64,000 nucleotides of DNA from Aminobacter niigataensis (lineage in GTDB: Bacteria; Pseudomonadota; Alphaproteobacteria; Rhizobiales; Rhizobiaceae). The position numbers and the translations under genes were made by a program. Below the pieces are notes generated by a model. The model did no database searches. It was not told where the DNA came from and saw only the letters and a program-made list of their open reading frames with translations. Where the stretch lies: NCBI RefSeq assembly GCF_014200015.1, contig NZ_JACHOT010000009.1, forward strand, positions 1 through 64,000, written 5' to 3'. Positions 47,905 to 56,085 of this stretch are shown in pieces; the stretch's first letter is position 1; each line of letters begins with the position of its first letter.

Positions 47905-49480
47905 TCACTCCCCCCCGAATTTTGAGATTTTGTTCGGGGGCGTCCTCGACGAACTTCGAAAGAAACCCTTCGACCTCGATCTCTGGCGGTTGTCCGCTCG
48001 ATGTCGGGTAGACCGTGACTTTCGAAATCAGCTCGCGAACCGTAGCCTTGATGTCGTCGGTCAACTCGTCGTTGCCTCGCAGGCTGGCTGCCAGTGTCTC
48101 CACGATCCGCAGATAGCGGTTGATCAGCGCCGGCTTCAACTGGATGACGTTAGGGGGCTCCGGCATCGTTTCCAGCTTCTTCTCGATCTCGGCCCGCTCG
48201 ACACGGAGCTCGTCGAGCCGCACCTTGGCCTCGTCAGCACTGAGGACGCCGTCGATGGCGAGATCTGCGGCGCGCTGGAACGACTTGTTGACGGCGGCGA
48301 GACGTTGCGCCGCCTTTTCCCGTTCGGCGCCGTCACCGGCCGACAGCCGCTGCTGTTCGGCGTTGTAGACCGTCACGTAGTATTCGACGGACCGCCGATC
48401 GCTGAGGCGCTGCTGCAGCCCCGAAATCACACCGGCCTCGATATCCTCGAGCACATACGGCCGTCGGTTGCCGCAGGTCCTGGCTTCGGTGGCCTTGGTG
48501 CACTTGATCCGGGTCACCCTGCCCATCTTGCCGTGGATCGACATCCCGCCACCGCAGGCCCCGCACCGCAGCAAGCCGGATAGCAGCCGCTTCGGGTTGC
48601 GCTTCATCGTCTTCGAGAACGGGCGGTAATGGCTTTTCAGCTCGACAACGGCCTGGAATAGCTCAGCCGGCACGATCCTGAGATGAGGCGCCGGGACCTC
48701 CTGCCATGCTGATTCGGGATTTGGTCGCGAGATCCGGCGCCCCGTATCGGGATCCTTCACCATCGAGACGCGGTTCCAGATGATGCGGCCGTCATAGATG
48801 GGGTTCTGCAGGATCCCGTTGAACCGTTTCATGTTGCCATTGATCGTGGATGCCTGCCAATCGTTGCCGCGTGGTGCAACGATGCCGTCACGGTTCAGCC
48901 GCCCCGCGATATCTCGCGGTGGTGCCCCCGCGGCGTATTCCTCATAGATCCGCCGAACCACCTCGGCCTCGGCTTCAACGATTTCGAGCTCGCCAGGCTT
49001 TCCCAGAACGGGCTTGTAGCCATAGGCCTTGCCACCGGCGTTCCTGCCGTCGCGGACGACACCAGCGAGACCGCGCCTCACCTTGTGGGCGAGATCCTGG
49101 AGAAACAGGGCGCCGACGAGCCCTCTGATCCCGATCTGGATGATGTCGGCACGACCGTCGTGGACGGCGCAGATCTCGACGCCTTCATGGGTCAGCCGCT
49201 TGAAGATGCCTGCGAGATCTTCCTGATCGCGCGAGATCCGGTCCAGGGCCTCGACGACGAGCACATCGAAGGCGCCGTCGCGAGCCGCATCCATCATGCC
49301 AAGCAGGGCATCGCGTCCCATGATCGAGGCACCGGATTTGGCGTGATCATGGAATTCGGCCACGATGTCGTGGCCCTGTTTAACGGCATAGGACCGGCAG
49401 AGATTGAGCTGATCCTCGATGGACCGATCAGTCTGCAGATCGCTTGAATACCGGGCGTACAGCGCGGCGCGTTTTGACAT
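47861..49480 (-). CDS. Large serine recombinase (prophage integrase)
   Basis: A 539-residue site-specific recombinase. The resolvase domain (residues 1-150) has YARYSSD with the nucleophile Ser12 or Ser13, and the RISRDQEDL helix. The recombinase domain follows (KAYGYKPVLGKPGELEIVEA...), then a zinc ribbon with CGACGGG and a distal Cys pair, and a coiled coil near 400-440. The last 14 residues (VAGSGLEPPTPGL) are the antisense of the tRNA-Met 3' half, with the TGA in the anticodon loop: integration has replaced the native C-terminus. The start may be 49480 or 49489. Confidence 0.9.
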   Translation of the reverse strand: MSKRAALYARYSSDLQTDRSIEDQLNLCRSYAVKQGHDIVAEFHDHAKSGASIMGRDALLGMMDAARDGAFDVLVVEALDRISRDQEDLAGIFKRLTHEGVEICAVHDGRADIIQIGIRGLVGALFLQDLAHKVRRGLAGVVRDGRNAGGKAYGYKPVLGKPGELEIVEAEAEVVRRIYEEYAAGAPPRDIAGRLNRDGIVAPRGNDWQASTINGNMKRFNGILQNPIYDGRIIWNRVSMVKDPDTGRRISRPNPESAWQEVPAPHLRIVPAELFQAVVELKSHYRPFSKTMKRNPKRLLSGLLRCGACGGGMSIHGKMGRVTRIKCTKATEARTCGNRRPYVLEDIEAGVISGLQQRLSDRRSVEYYVTVYNAEQQRLSAGDGAEREKAAQRLAAVNKSFQRAADLAIDGVLSADEAKVRLDELRVERAEIEKKLETMPEPPNVIQLKPALINRYLRIVETLAASLRGNDELTDDIKATVRELISKVTVYPTSSGQPPEIEVEGFLSKFVEDAPEQNLKIRGGVMVAGSGLEPPTPGL

Positions 49481-49625
49481 CGGGTTCATCCGTTGTGGGG
49501 CCATCGGTGGCGCCGCCACAGTAATCCTCATGCGCGGCCTTGCGCGCAAGGGCCTCAATGATCTTGGCGAGCTCGGGTTCTAGACCTGGTGGTGGCGCGA
49601 TGACCAAGCGCTTTCGCTTCATCAT
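49428..49625 (-). CDS. Small phage protein, 65 residues
   Basis: A basic N-terminus (MMKRKRLVIAPPPGLEPELA), then a helix KIIEALARKAAHED and a polar tail. The start overlaps the upstream gene's stop (ATGA), which supports translation. Its 3' end overlaps the recombinase 5' end by about 50 nt. Function unknown; short IAPPPGLEPELA proteins are common in rhizobial prophages as I recall. Confidence 0.6.
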   Translation of the reverse strand: MMKRKRLVIAPPPGLEPELAKIIEALARKAAHEDYCGGATDGPTTDEPDVKTRRAVRPVFKRSAD

Positions 49626-50119
49626 CAGTCATAGCCCTCAAGCCAGAGCCGATAGGCCTTCTCGATGGGACGGAAGATATCGGCGGCGCGGGCATCATGA
49701 TCGAGGTCGGCGCGGCTTTCGATGCCGCAGACCTTGCGCAACCAGGCGCCGGCCTCCTCGGCCGAGGCGATATCGACACCACGCTTCTGCTTCGCAAAGG
49801 TCCAGAACCCTTTTTCGGAACCGATGATGGCGGCGGAACGAGCGAGTGGGCCGCCCTTGCGCTCCGGCTTTGGCTGCTCCGCTGCGTGCTCCTCGGCCGG
49901 CACGCTTGCCGCCTCTGAGGTCTCCGCCGGAGGCAAAGGACATGATTCCGCGATCTGTTCTGGGGTCAGGCGCAGGTCCGGCGCCACTATGTCGACGACG
50001 AGTTCGTCGCCCTCGACTCGGATCCTCCAGCTCTTGGCGTCGCCGGCGGCGTCCCCAAGCAGGGCCTCAATGGCTTCAGTGATGTGCCAGGAATAGCGGT
50101 GGACGATGACCGGCTTCAT
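49625..50119 (-). CDS. Conserved prophage protein of unknown function
   Basis: A 164-residue protein. A small N-terminal region and a Pro/Glu/Ala-rich linker (residues about 62-90) lead to a C-terminal module with GPLARSAAIIGSEKGFWTFA and ADLDHDARAADIFRPIEKAYRLW. That module recurs on many rhizobial phage proteins downstream of recombination genes, but I know of no function. Its stop overlaps the next small gene; its start is overlapped by the upstream gene. Confidence 0.65.
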   Translation of the reverse strand: MKPVIVHRYSWHITEAIEALLGDAAGDAKSWRIRVEGDELVVDIVAPDLRLTPEQIAESCPLPPAETSEAASVPAEEHAAEQPKPERKGGPLARSAAIIGSEKGFWTFAKQKRGVDIASAEEAGAWLRKVCGIESRADLDHDARAADIFRPIEKAYRLWLEGYD

Positions 50120-50345
50120 GACCGGCCCCCGCCGGCGTCCGCGGCTTCCGGTCGAGCTCCCACTTCACTTCGAAGCCGCGGCCGAGCTGATGGCGCGCAC
50201 GAATATGGGCGTGCCAGAACCCTGGGATGGGGCCGTCGTACTTGAAACGGCAACGCCCCTGCTCGAAGTAGATCCGTGGGTTGATGAGGTCGAGTTCTCT
50301 GGTTCGACCATCGAATTCGATGATGAAGTACGAGTATTCTGCCAA
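50076..50345 (-). CDS. Small prophage protein, 89 residues
   Basis: Starts at TTG behind a strong GGAGGGGG site, giving LAEYSYFIIEFDGRTRELDL. The core is alpha/beta-like with charged residues (CRFKYDGPIPGFWHAHIRAR), and the C-terminal 15 residues overlap the start of the next gene. No family is recognised. Confidence 0.55.
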   Translation of the reverse strand: MAEYSYFIIEFDGRTRELDLINPRIYFEQGRCRFKYDGPIPGFWHAHIRARHQLGRGFEVKWELDRKPRTPAGAGHEAGHRPPLFLAHH

Positions 50346-50443
50346 GATAGCGCCCCCTCCTGCTTTCTAGTGTTATGTAGTGAGATGGCGAAATGGTTCC
50401 CGAGACCGAGAAATAAATATCGGGCTGGTTAAGGGAGTCGCAC

Positions 50444-50788
50444 CTAATTCGTTCCAAAGCCGACCTCCTCCAGGAAGGAGGCGAGCCCCTCGGGGCGCCC
50501 CGGTTCGAAGAAATTCGGTCTGACGTCGCTGATCCAGTGCCGATTGAGGTTATCCTCGAGACGATCACGGACACGGCGCATTCTGTTGGCCTTCAGGTCG
50601 TCGGCGGTCCGAGTTATGCGGCGCTCCCATTTTCGGAGCTCACGCCACAGCCGGCGGTGTTCAGCCCTCACCGACGCCGGCAGGCAGCAAAAGCACTTCC
50701 CGCAGATGATCTCGGCGCTGTCAGGGTGCTTGTCACTGGATGCGGTACGCCGGCAGCGCGGATTGATGCAGGGGATCCGATCAGACAT
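50444..50788 (-). CDS. Small Cys-rich prophage protein
   Basis: A 114-residue protein. The N-terminus has four to six cysteines (IPCINPRCRRT, then IICGKCFCCLP) that could form a zinc site, followed by a basic helical region (AEHRRLWRELRKWERRITRT). Possibly a nucleic-acid-binding accessory protein; no named family. Confidence 0.6.
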   Translation of the reverse strand: MSDRIPCINPRCRRTASSDKHPDSAEIICGKCFCCLPASVRAEHRRLWRELRKWERRITRTADDLKANRMRRVRDRLEDNLNRHWISDVRPNFFEPGRPEGLASFLEEVGFGTN

Positions 50789-50828
50789 CGCGCCCCGACC
50801 TGACTATGCGGTTGTCGATCTGACCTGT

Positions 50829-51188
50829 ATGCCAGGCAGTCAACACGAAACGCAGGAAAGGGATCGAAAACTGACGTACTATCAATCTCTCAAGGTATCT
50901 GGCAGCGCTATTGCTAGTGCGGTCGCCATCGCGATCCTTCACGATCTGAAGGCGAACAAGATCAGCCTCGATGGACTCCCACAAATTCTGGTCGAAAGAT
51001 GCGAGACGACAGGGTTTCAGGTCTCGCTGAAATGGGATGAGAGCGTGGTACGCTTTTTTATCGCTGATGTCGAAGCCAAGGCGGCTGTTGCATTGTTGAA
51101 ACGCTCCGGCGACCATGATCCTGCAATGTTCAATCGCGTCCAGGCGAGTGTGGCGGCCCTTGAAGCCAAAGTGAGTCAGGCGAGATAG
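50829..51188 (+). CDS. Opposite-strand hypothetical gene (candidate moron)
   Basis: A 119-residue frame on the plus strand, opposite to the whole early operon, with lower local GC than its neighbours. The sequence (TYYQSLKVSGSAIASAVAIA, then NKISLDGLPQILVERCETTG) suggests a mixed alpha/beta protein. The start is uncertain. No family recognised. Opposite-strand insertion is typical of phage moron genes expressed from the prophage. Confidence 0.45.
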   Translation: MPGSQHETQERDRKLTYYQSLKVSGSAIASAVAIAILHDLKANKISLDGLPQILVERCETTGFQVSLKWDESVVRFFIADVEAKAAVALLKRSGDHDPAMFNRVQASVAALEAKVSQAR

Positions 51189-51193
51189 GGCGT

Positions 51194-51943
51194 TCATGGC
51201 GCCACCTCGTCGATGATGTCGATGTTGCCGACGCGCACCGTGAAAGTGGTCACGGTCACCCAAGGGTTGGTGTCCCAGCCGTAGCCGCGGCCAGCATTGA
51301 GGCTGTTCCAGAGCCAAGCAAACAAGGTTATCGGCGGAACTCGATCTGCCTTCACGAGACAAAAGCCGGTGTCAAACCATTCGCCGTAGGCCGTGCGCGC
51401 TCCCTCCGCAACAGCGTCGGCCTCGCTGATATCCTGCAGGCGCTCGACGCGAACGTCGGTGACGGTCAGGGTGAGGCGCGAGGCCCAGCGCGGCATATGC
51501 ATGCCGGCGCGAAGGCGGCCGGCCCATTTGGGCATGGAAGACGGATAAGAGAGATCTGGCGGGTACTCATCCGCAGTCCGAAGGCGGCCAACGGGGGGAG
51601 AGCTCACCCCGCCCATCGACCCGCCAGCCTCGAACATAACCGTCATGGTGCGCGGCGGCAGATCGCGCGGAGCGGTATCGTTCCACTTGTTAGAAACCCG
51701 CCAGGCTTCGCGGACATACAGCCGGTCGCCGGCCTGAACGCGGACGCCATTTATCAACTCGGCTGCAATTAGCTCAGGCGTCGACTGATCGCTGAAGACG
51801 ACACCGCCACCAACCTGCCAGGGGACGTTCCAACCAAAGGCCGTCATTTCTGGCTGCGGGATGATGCGCCGCGTCTTGGTCTTTCGACCGTCAAGCAAGG
51901 CGCGAACCATCGGGCCGGAGAAAAGGATGGGGCGGTCAGCCAT
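51194..51943 (-). CDS. ASCH-like phage protein
   Basis: A 249-residue protein. The opening MADRPILFSGPMVRALLDGR KTKTRR pattern, then GDRLYVREAWRV, PRWASRLTLTVTDVRVERLQ and ISEADAVAEG match the ASCH-like proteins common in phages. ASCH folds resemble PUA domains and are thought to bind RNA. The ATG at 51943 gives the family start; an ATG at 51976 would add a short extension. Confidence 0.75.
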   Translation of the reverse strand: MADRPILFSGPMVRALLDGRKTKTRRIIPQPEMTAFGWNVPWQVGGGVVFSDQSTPELIAAELINGVRVQAGDRLYVREAWRVSNKWNDTAPRDLPPRTMTVMFEAGGSMGGVSSPPVGRLRTADEYPPDLSYPSSMPKWAGRLRAGMHMPRWASRLTLTVTDVRVERLQDISEADAVAEGARTAYGEWFDTGFCLVKADRVPPITLFAWLWNSLNAGRGYGWDTNPWVTVTTFTVRVGNIDIIDEVAP

Positions 51944-52010
51944 GTTGATAAGCCAGTTCTCCCCCGACCAGATCATTGAAAGCGCTCTGCCGTTTGGCTA
52001 GCGTCGGGTC

Positions 52011-52649
52011 GTGGGTGATAAAATCTCTAGGGGCTGGGAATTTTGGCTTGGCGCGGCACTTGTTACCGCAGCCATTTCGGTTATCGCGGCTGCGTTCTTC
52101 GTGGCAGAGTTGCGGGAAATCGTTTCGAAACTTGGTGCGGCAACTGCCGCGATCGCGGTCGTCGGTGCCGCGCTGATCGCTTACAGTGGCGCAATGGCGA
52201 AGGTCCGCTATGATTACAAAGGGGATCTCGGAAAGAAGTCGGCGGCGCGCAACAATTTGACTGCGAAGTTCAAATTCTTGACCTCGCGGATCATCCTGGA
52301 AAGTCGTGAAATCAAGACCTCTCTTGTCGCAGCTAAGGGCACCTATGCACCAGCACGCGCTGTCACCCCGGCAGATTTTCAACTCTCTGAGCCATCTGAA
52401 ATGAAGGAACTCTGGGATCAGCTCGAACAACTGCCAAAAGACGCGGTCAGCTCGATCGGGATCGTCCGCCTCAGGTACGCACAATACCAGCGGTTGCATG
52501 CGGGCTATATGGATATGATCAAGATCGCATCCATACATCCTGGCTCGCTTCGAAGCCGAGAGACCGAAATGATAAATACTATTGATGCCATCATCGGAGC
52601 TGCTCAAAATGCGCGAGCGAGCTTCGAAAACCAAGATAAGCCAAAGTGA
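52011..52649 (+). CDS. Opposite-strand two-helix membrane protein (candidate moron or exclusion gene)
   Basis: A 212-residue protein on the plus strand within the minus-strand operon. Two transmembrane helices (residues about 11-33 and 41-62) are followed by a charged helical cytoplasmic region (LGKKSAARNNLTAKFKFLTS and after). The topology recalls SLATT-type and superinfection-exclusion proteins, but no motif proves it. It starts at GTG 52011 and ends 2 nt before the next convergent gene. GC is lower than in its neighbours. Confidence 0.6.
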   Translation: MGDKISRGWEFWLGAALVTAAISVIAAAFFVAELREIVSKLGAATAAIAVVGAALIAYSGAMAKVRYDYKGDLGKKSAARNNLTAKFKFLTSRIILESREIKTSLVAAKGTYAPARAVTPADFQLSEPSEMKELWDQLEQLPKDAVSSIGIVRLRYAQYQRLHAGYMDMIKIASIHPGSLRSRETEMINTIDAIIGAAQNARASFENQDKPK

Positions 52650-52650
52650 T

Positions 52651-52899
52651 CTATCCATGGTCGCCGCCTACCATCGCGGCGATGCACGCGTTCCAGCCGT
52701 CGTTCCAGTGCTTGCGCCAGGAGGCATCGAACCGATCGACCGGCTTCAGCGCCGGCACCCTGGGGTGCGGCACCGCCTCGAGTATTTCGCGGGCGGCCGC
52801 ATAGACGGCCTGCTCTGGCGCGTTGATATGGCGCATGAGGATATCGCCGGCGGCGCGTACCGACGCGTCGTTGACATCCCGGTTCGTCACCTCAGGCAT
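52651..52899 (-). CDS. Small prophage protein, 82 residues
   Basis: Starts at ATG 52899 behind GGAGGGGG. Mostly helical: DVNDASVRAAGDILMRHINA, then AVYAAAREILEAVPHPRV and a Trp-rich end RKHWNDGWNACIAAMVGG. No family recognised. Overlaps the upstream DnaA-like gene by 13 nt. Confidence 0.6.
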   Translation of the reverse strand: MPEVTNRDVNDASVRAAGDILMRHINAPEQAVYAAAREILEAVPHPRVPALKPVDRFDASWRKHWNDGWNACIAAMVGGDHG

Positions 52900-53297
52900 G
52901 ACAGCCCCCTCCTTTTCAGGGCGTCCAAAATGGTGGTGTGGTGGCGGCCAAAGGTCTGAGCGAGGCGCGTCGAGGTCATGCCGGGATAAGCCAGCTTCAC
53001 GGCCGCGATGGCGTCGAAACGCGCCTCGACGACGACTCGATGGCGGTCGTCGGACAGGACAAGGCTCACGGGGACCTGATGCCAGGCCGCGACTCGGTCG
53101 ATGATCTCGCGCGCCGGGGTGCGCGGCACTGGCCTCGGAATGTTGGCGAGGCGGCAATAGATCTGCCAATCGCGCCTAGCATCGGCCCGAAGCTTCGCGG
53201 CGGCGGCGGCGCGGAGACGCTCGATTTCGGCATCAGCCCATTGCCGGATCGCGGCGTTGCGACGTTGGGCCTGCAGGAATGAAGGTGAGTGTAGCAT
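52887..53297 (-). CDS. DnaA domain IV-like DNA-binding protein
   Basis: A 136-residue protein. The C-terminal ~70 residues match the DnaA DNA-binding domain: IIDRVAAWHQVPVSLVLSDD, then EARFDAIAAVKLAYPGMT and RLAQTFGRHHTTILDALKRR, which parallels the DnaA 'DHSTV' helix. There is no AAA+ domain. Related stand-alone domains occur in phages and may bind DnaA boxes or regulate replication. The start overlaps the J-domain-like gene's stop (TGATG). Confidence 0.78.
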   Translation of the reverse strand: MLHSPSFLQAQRRNAAIRQWADAEIERLRAAAAAKLRADARRDWQIYCRLANIPRPVPRTPAREIIDRVAAWHQVPVSLVLSDDRHRVVVEARFDAIAAVKLAYPGMTSTRLAQTFGRHHTTILDALKRRGLSCLR

Positions 53298-53926
53298 CAC
53301 GCACCTATCTCTTTCAGCGCCTCGGTCCGGGCTTGGTTCAGTTCGGCCATCTCAACGGTGGAACCGCCTGGTACGTCGGGATGCGCTGCTTTCGACTTCG
53401 CGCGGAATCGCTCGTTGAGGTAGCTGGCTGAAATCTGCTCCGTTGGTCCGAAGCCAAAGACCTCGCGCCACGACCGCCTGGCGCTCGGCGCCGGCAGCGC
53501 CGTGAAACCAGCGAACATCTCCGACATGTTGGCGACGCCGTAGCGCTCGATGGCGCGTGTCGCTTCGATGTGCTTCGCGATAGCTGCGATGTTGTCGGCA
53601 ACTCGGTCATAGGTATCGCAGGGCATGCAATGCGGCTTGCCAGCGAGGTCGAAGTACAGTGCAACGCCCGGATCTCGGGGTTCGGCCTGTCCCGAGCGCG
53701 GGCGGCCATCGAGGCGCGGTTCGAGATTGGTCGAGACAACCGGATATCGAGCGCCGATACGATCGAGCTCGTCCTGAAGCCGGCCGAGTGCGTCGGCGAC
53801 CGTGAGATCCTTGGTCTCCTGGTACCGACCGTTGTTGACCTTCTTGCCGAAGCTGGCGCGCTTGCGACCTCCGGCCGACTTGCGGGGACGTCGCTGCGGC
53901 CACTGGAGCGGATAGGCTGCGGTCAC
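53297..53926 (-). CDS. Phage protein with J-domain-like C-terminus
   Basis: A 209-residue protein. The C-terminal segment YLNERFRAKSKAAHPDVPGG followed by a long helix (MAELNQARTEALKEIG) has the His-Pro-Asp tripeptide and helix layout of a DnaJ J-domain. The N-terminal half is basic (WPQRRPRKSAGGRKRASFG) with a predicted helical middle. Many phages carry such proteins, perhaps to recruit host DnaK to replication. The start is taken as GTG 53926 with GGAGGGCGGG upstream; a GTG at 53941 is the alternative. Confidence 0.78.
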   Translation of the reverse strand: MTAAYPLQWPQRRPRKSAGGRKRASFGKKVNNGRYQETKDLTVADALGRLQDELDRIGARYPVVSTNLEPRLDGRPRSGQAEPRDPGVALYFDLAGKPHCMPCDTYDRVADNIAAIAKHIEATRAIERYGVANMSEMFAGFTALPAPSARRSWREVFGFGPTEQISASYLNERFRAKSKAAHPDVPGGSTVEMAELNQARTEALKEIGA

Positions 53927-54180
53927 TTTCCCGCCCTCCACGCCAGTTCTTCCTCGATCTCTCGCTTGTGTCGATCGAGATCGGCGCGCACCGCGAACAT
54001 GATGTCGACCTGCCCCTGATCGCTAAGACGAATCGGGTTCGAACCGACGACGAGCCTCATCGGCTCGCCGGCGTCGATGCCGGCAATCGCGGCTTTGACC
54101 TCTTCGAGGCGACGGGTGAGGCGCATCGTATCCGCGATGCGGGGCAGTACTGAATCGGCATAGGTCTGATCGGTGATCAT
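53923..54180 (-). CDS. Small helical prophage protein, 85 residues
   Basis: The ATG at 54180 is preferred, with GGAGAAA 6 nt upstream; one at 54192 is possible. Two helices with polar residues (RRLEEVKAAIAGIDAGEPMR, then RADLDRHKREIEEELAWRAG). It overlaps the J-domain-like gene by 4 nt. Function unknown. Confidence 0.65.
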   Translation of the reverse strand: MITDQTYADSVLPRIADTMRLTRRLEEVKAAIAGIDAGEPMRLVVGSNPIRLSDQGQVDIMFAVRADLDRHKREIEEELAWRAGK

Positions 54181-54220
54181 GACTTTCTCCATTCACATGA
54201 CTGGGGGACAGCGGCGGGGC

Positions 54221-54625
54221 TCAGTGCCCGCCGTCGATAACGACGATGCGGTCAGGGGGAACCTTTTCGGCGAGCTCCGAGAGAGGATCGATGCGCTCAT
54301 GCTCGGCGATGTTGAGCCGCGGGACCGCGATGGTCTCCCCGTATCGAGCCTTCCATATCGCCAGCCATTCCCGCCAGTTCTCGCCATTGACCTGTTCGGC
54401 CTCGGCGATGGCCACCGCCAGCTCGGGATGCATCGCAACGATGACGGGGGTAGCTTCCAGACTGACGCGCGGCAGCTGGTGGGTGTACAAGCTTTCACCC
54501 GTCATCCAGTTCAGGACTTCGTAGACGCCAGCGATGTGGTTCTCGGAGACGAGAACATCTGCGACGACCGAAAGCACGGCGCCTGTGGGGAAGTCCTTTG
54601 TCCGATTTTGAACAGTCTCAGACAT
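54221..54625 (-). CDS. Conserved phage protein (DUF7736-like)
   Basis: A 134-residue protein. The pattern FPTGAVLSVVADVLVSENHI, then GVYEVLNWMTGESLYTHQLP and ENWREWLAIWKARYGETIAV recurs in many phage early regions; I recall it as DUF7736. No function is known. It overlaps the next upstream gene by 8 nt. Confidence 0.7.
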   Translation of the reverse strand: MSETVQNRTKDFPTGAVLSVVADVLVSENHIAGVYEVLNWMTGESLYTHQLPRVSLEATPVIVAMHPELAVAIAEAEQVNGENWREWLAIWKARYGETIAVPRLNIAEHERIDPLSELAEKVPPDRIVVIDGGH

Positions 54626-55031
54626 TGGTTTTGCTCCATTTGTTGAAGGCAACGATCGCGTTGCCAAGCGCCTCATCGATCGAGGCGCCGGTGAATAGCT
54701 CGTCGTGCCAGTCCGTCCAGTCGCCGCAGCACAGGACCTTGCAGTTGGGCTGACCGTTGAAATCCGGGTTGTCGCAGAGGATCTGGACGCTGTGGCCCTC
54801 GGCGGCTCTAAGCTGCTCGACGATCCGCCAGTTGCGGGCTTCCTGCAGATACCGGTTGTTGGCCTCGATCAGATCGATGACGCGCTTATTGTGGGCAGTG
54901 AACACCGGCTGCAGGGCGGCCAGCACTGCGGCGGCGACCCCATCGGACGAACCATTGGCGTGAGCGTATCGCTGCAACGCGGCTTGGAACGCCTCGTCGT
55001 CGCGGATCATGTCAGTGGAGATGACCGGCAT
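54618..55031 (-). CDS. Hypothetical prophage protein, 137 residues
   Basis: Starts at ATG 55031 overlapping the upstream stop (ATGA), with GGGGGGCG before it. A helical N-terminus (AFQAALQRYAHANGSSDGVA) is followed by a Cys-containing C-terminus with CDNPDFNGQPNCKVLCCGDW and a DUF-like EALGNAIVAFNKW end. The cysteines may bind metal. No family recognised. Confidence 0.65.
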   Translation of the reverse strand: MPVISTDMIRDDEAFQAALQRYAHANGSSDGVAAAVLAALQPVFTAHNKRVIDLIEANNRYLQEARNWRIVEQLRAAEGHSVQILCDNPDFNGQPNCKVLCCGDWTDWHDELFTGASIDEALGNAIVAFNKWSKTNV

Positions 55032-55276
55032 CATCGCCCCCCACGCTGTTCGTTGCGCTTGATCAAGCGCGAGATCGGGGCGTCGAGTTTGCCGAGGTCC
55101 ATGCCTTCGCGGACGATCTTTATGACATCGCTTTCGTTGAGCGACCGGCGATGACGGCGCATCTGGAGGATGACGCTCAGCAGCCCCATCATCACGATGA
55201 AGAGGATCAGGAGGATGATCAGGGTGCCGAGGAACGACCAGACCGAGCTCAGCACGATTTCGAGGAAGCGGTTCAT
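55031..55276 (-). CDS. Small single-pass membrane protein
   Basis: 81 residues: one N-terminal transmembrane helix (FLGTLIILLILFIVMMGLLS, residues 15-34), then a basic cytoplasmic tail. It overlaps both neighbours by 1-3 nt. Function unknown. Confidence 0.65.
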   Translation of the reverse strand: MNRFLEIVLSSVWSFLGTLIILLILFIVMMGLLSVILQMRRHRRSLNESDVIKIVREGMDLGKLDAPISRLIKRNEQRGGR

Positions 55277-56085
55277 CAGAATCCCCTCTCCATTTCTTTG
55301 CGCCAGGCATCGGGGTCATGCCGCTCAGAGGCATAGGCGTCTGTGGTCTTGGGACGTGGTGTCGGCGCTGGTGCAGCGACAGCGCGCTTGCTGACCTCGA
55401 GGCGGGCGGTGTGAACGACGTCCTCGCGATCCGGGTCCGATGGCATCTTCGACTTATTCAATATCCAGTCGAGGTAGCTGTCAGGGATCTCAGAGAAGCG
55501 CTTGCCGCTATGCTCGCCGAAATCGATCTTGATCAGGGTGACCGGCTTCCCCGTCATCTCGACCAGCGTTTCGGGCTGATAGATCTTCAGGAGATCGAGC
55601 AGGATATGCGCAGTGATCCAGGTGTCCGGGCCCGCGCGATGCGGCGGGTCTGCCCGCGCGTCACCGAGACAGAGCCCGCGTTCGTACCGGATCGAGCCAT
55701 TGCCGTGGCTCTGTAGCTCCGGCCAAGCCGTCCGTGCCGCCTTGAACGTGCAGATCCAGGGCAGGTTGTGGCCTCGGATAAAACGCCTGTCGAAGCCGAC
55801 GTTGTGGGCGCAGAGAATGTCGGCACCCTTGACGATCTTGGCTCTGACCTCGTCCGGATTTTCAGCGTGTTCGACATCGGTTTCGGTGATGTGATGCACC
55901 GCCATCGCCGGGAACGTGATCGGCATGCCGGGATTGACGAGAACAGAATGCGGTCCGCTTTCGATCTGCCAGCCAGCCAGAAACAGGCGGATGTCTGTCC
56001 AGCCGATCTCCACCATCTCGGCGGGATCGTTCATAGCGCTGGTTTCGGTGTCGACGACGCGGATCAGGGTGAAGGGCTCAGCCAC
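55276..56085 (-). CDS. DEDDh-type 3'-5' exonuclease
   Basis: A 269-residue protein with the DnaQ-like exonuclease motifs: Exo I VVDTETS (D12, E14), Exo II AHNVGFDRR, and Exo III HRAGPDTW. A C-terminal module (IDFGEHSGKRFSEIPDSYLD) resembles the putative quorum-sensing-regulated/DUF3820 domain found after phage exonucleases. It acts on DNA or RNA ends, here probably in replication or recombination. The start overlaps the upstream gene by 8 nt; the stop is coupled to the membrane protein gene. Confidence 0.85.
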   Translation of the reverse strand: MAEPFTLIRVVDTETSAMNDPAEMVEIGWTDIRLFLAGWQIESGPHSVLVNPGMPITFPAMAVHHITETDVEHAENPDEVRAKIVKGADILCAHNVGFDRRFIRGHNLPWICTFKAARTAWPELQSHGNGSIRYERGLCLGDARADPPHRAGPDTWITAHILLDLLKIYQPETLVEMTGKPVTLIKIDFGEHSGKRFSEIPDSYLDWILNKSKMPSDPDREDVVHTARLEVSKRAVAAPAPTPRPKTTDAYASERHDPDAWRKEMERGF

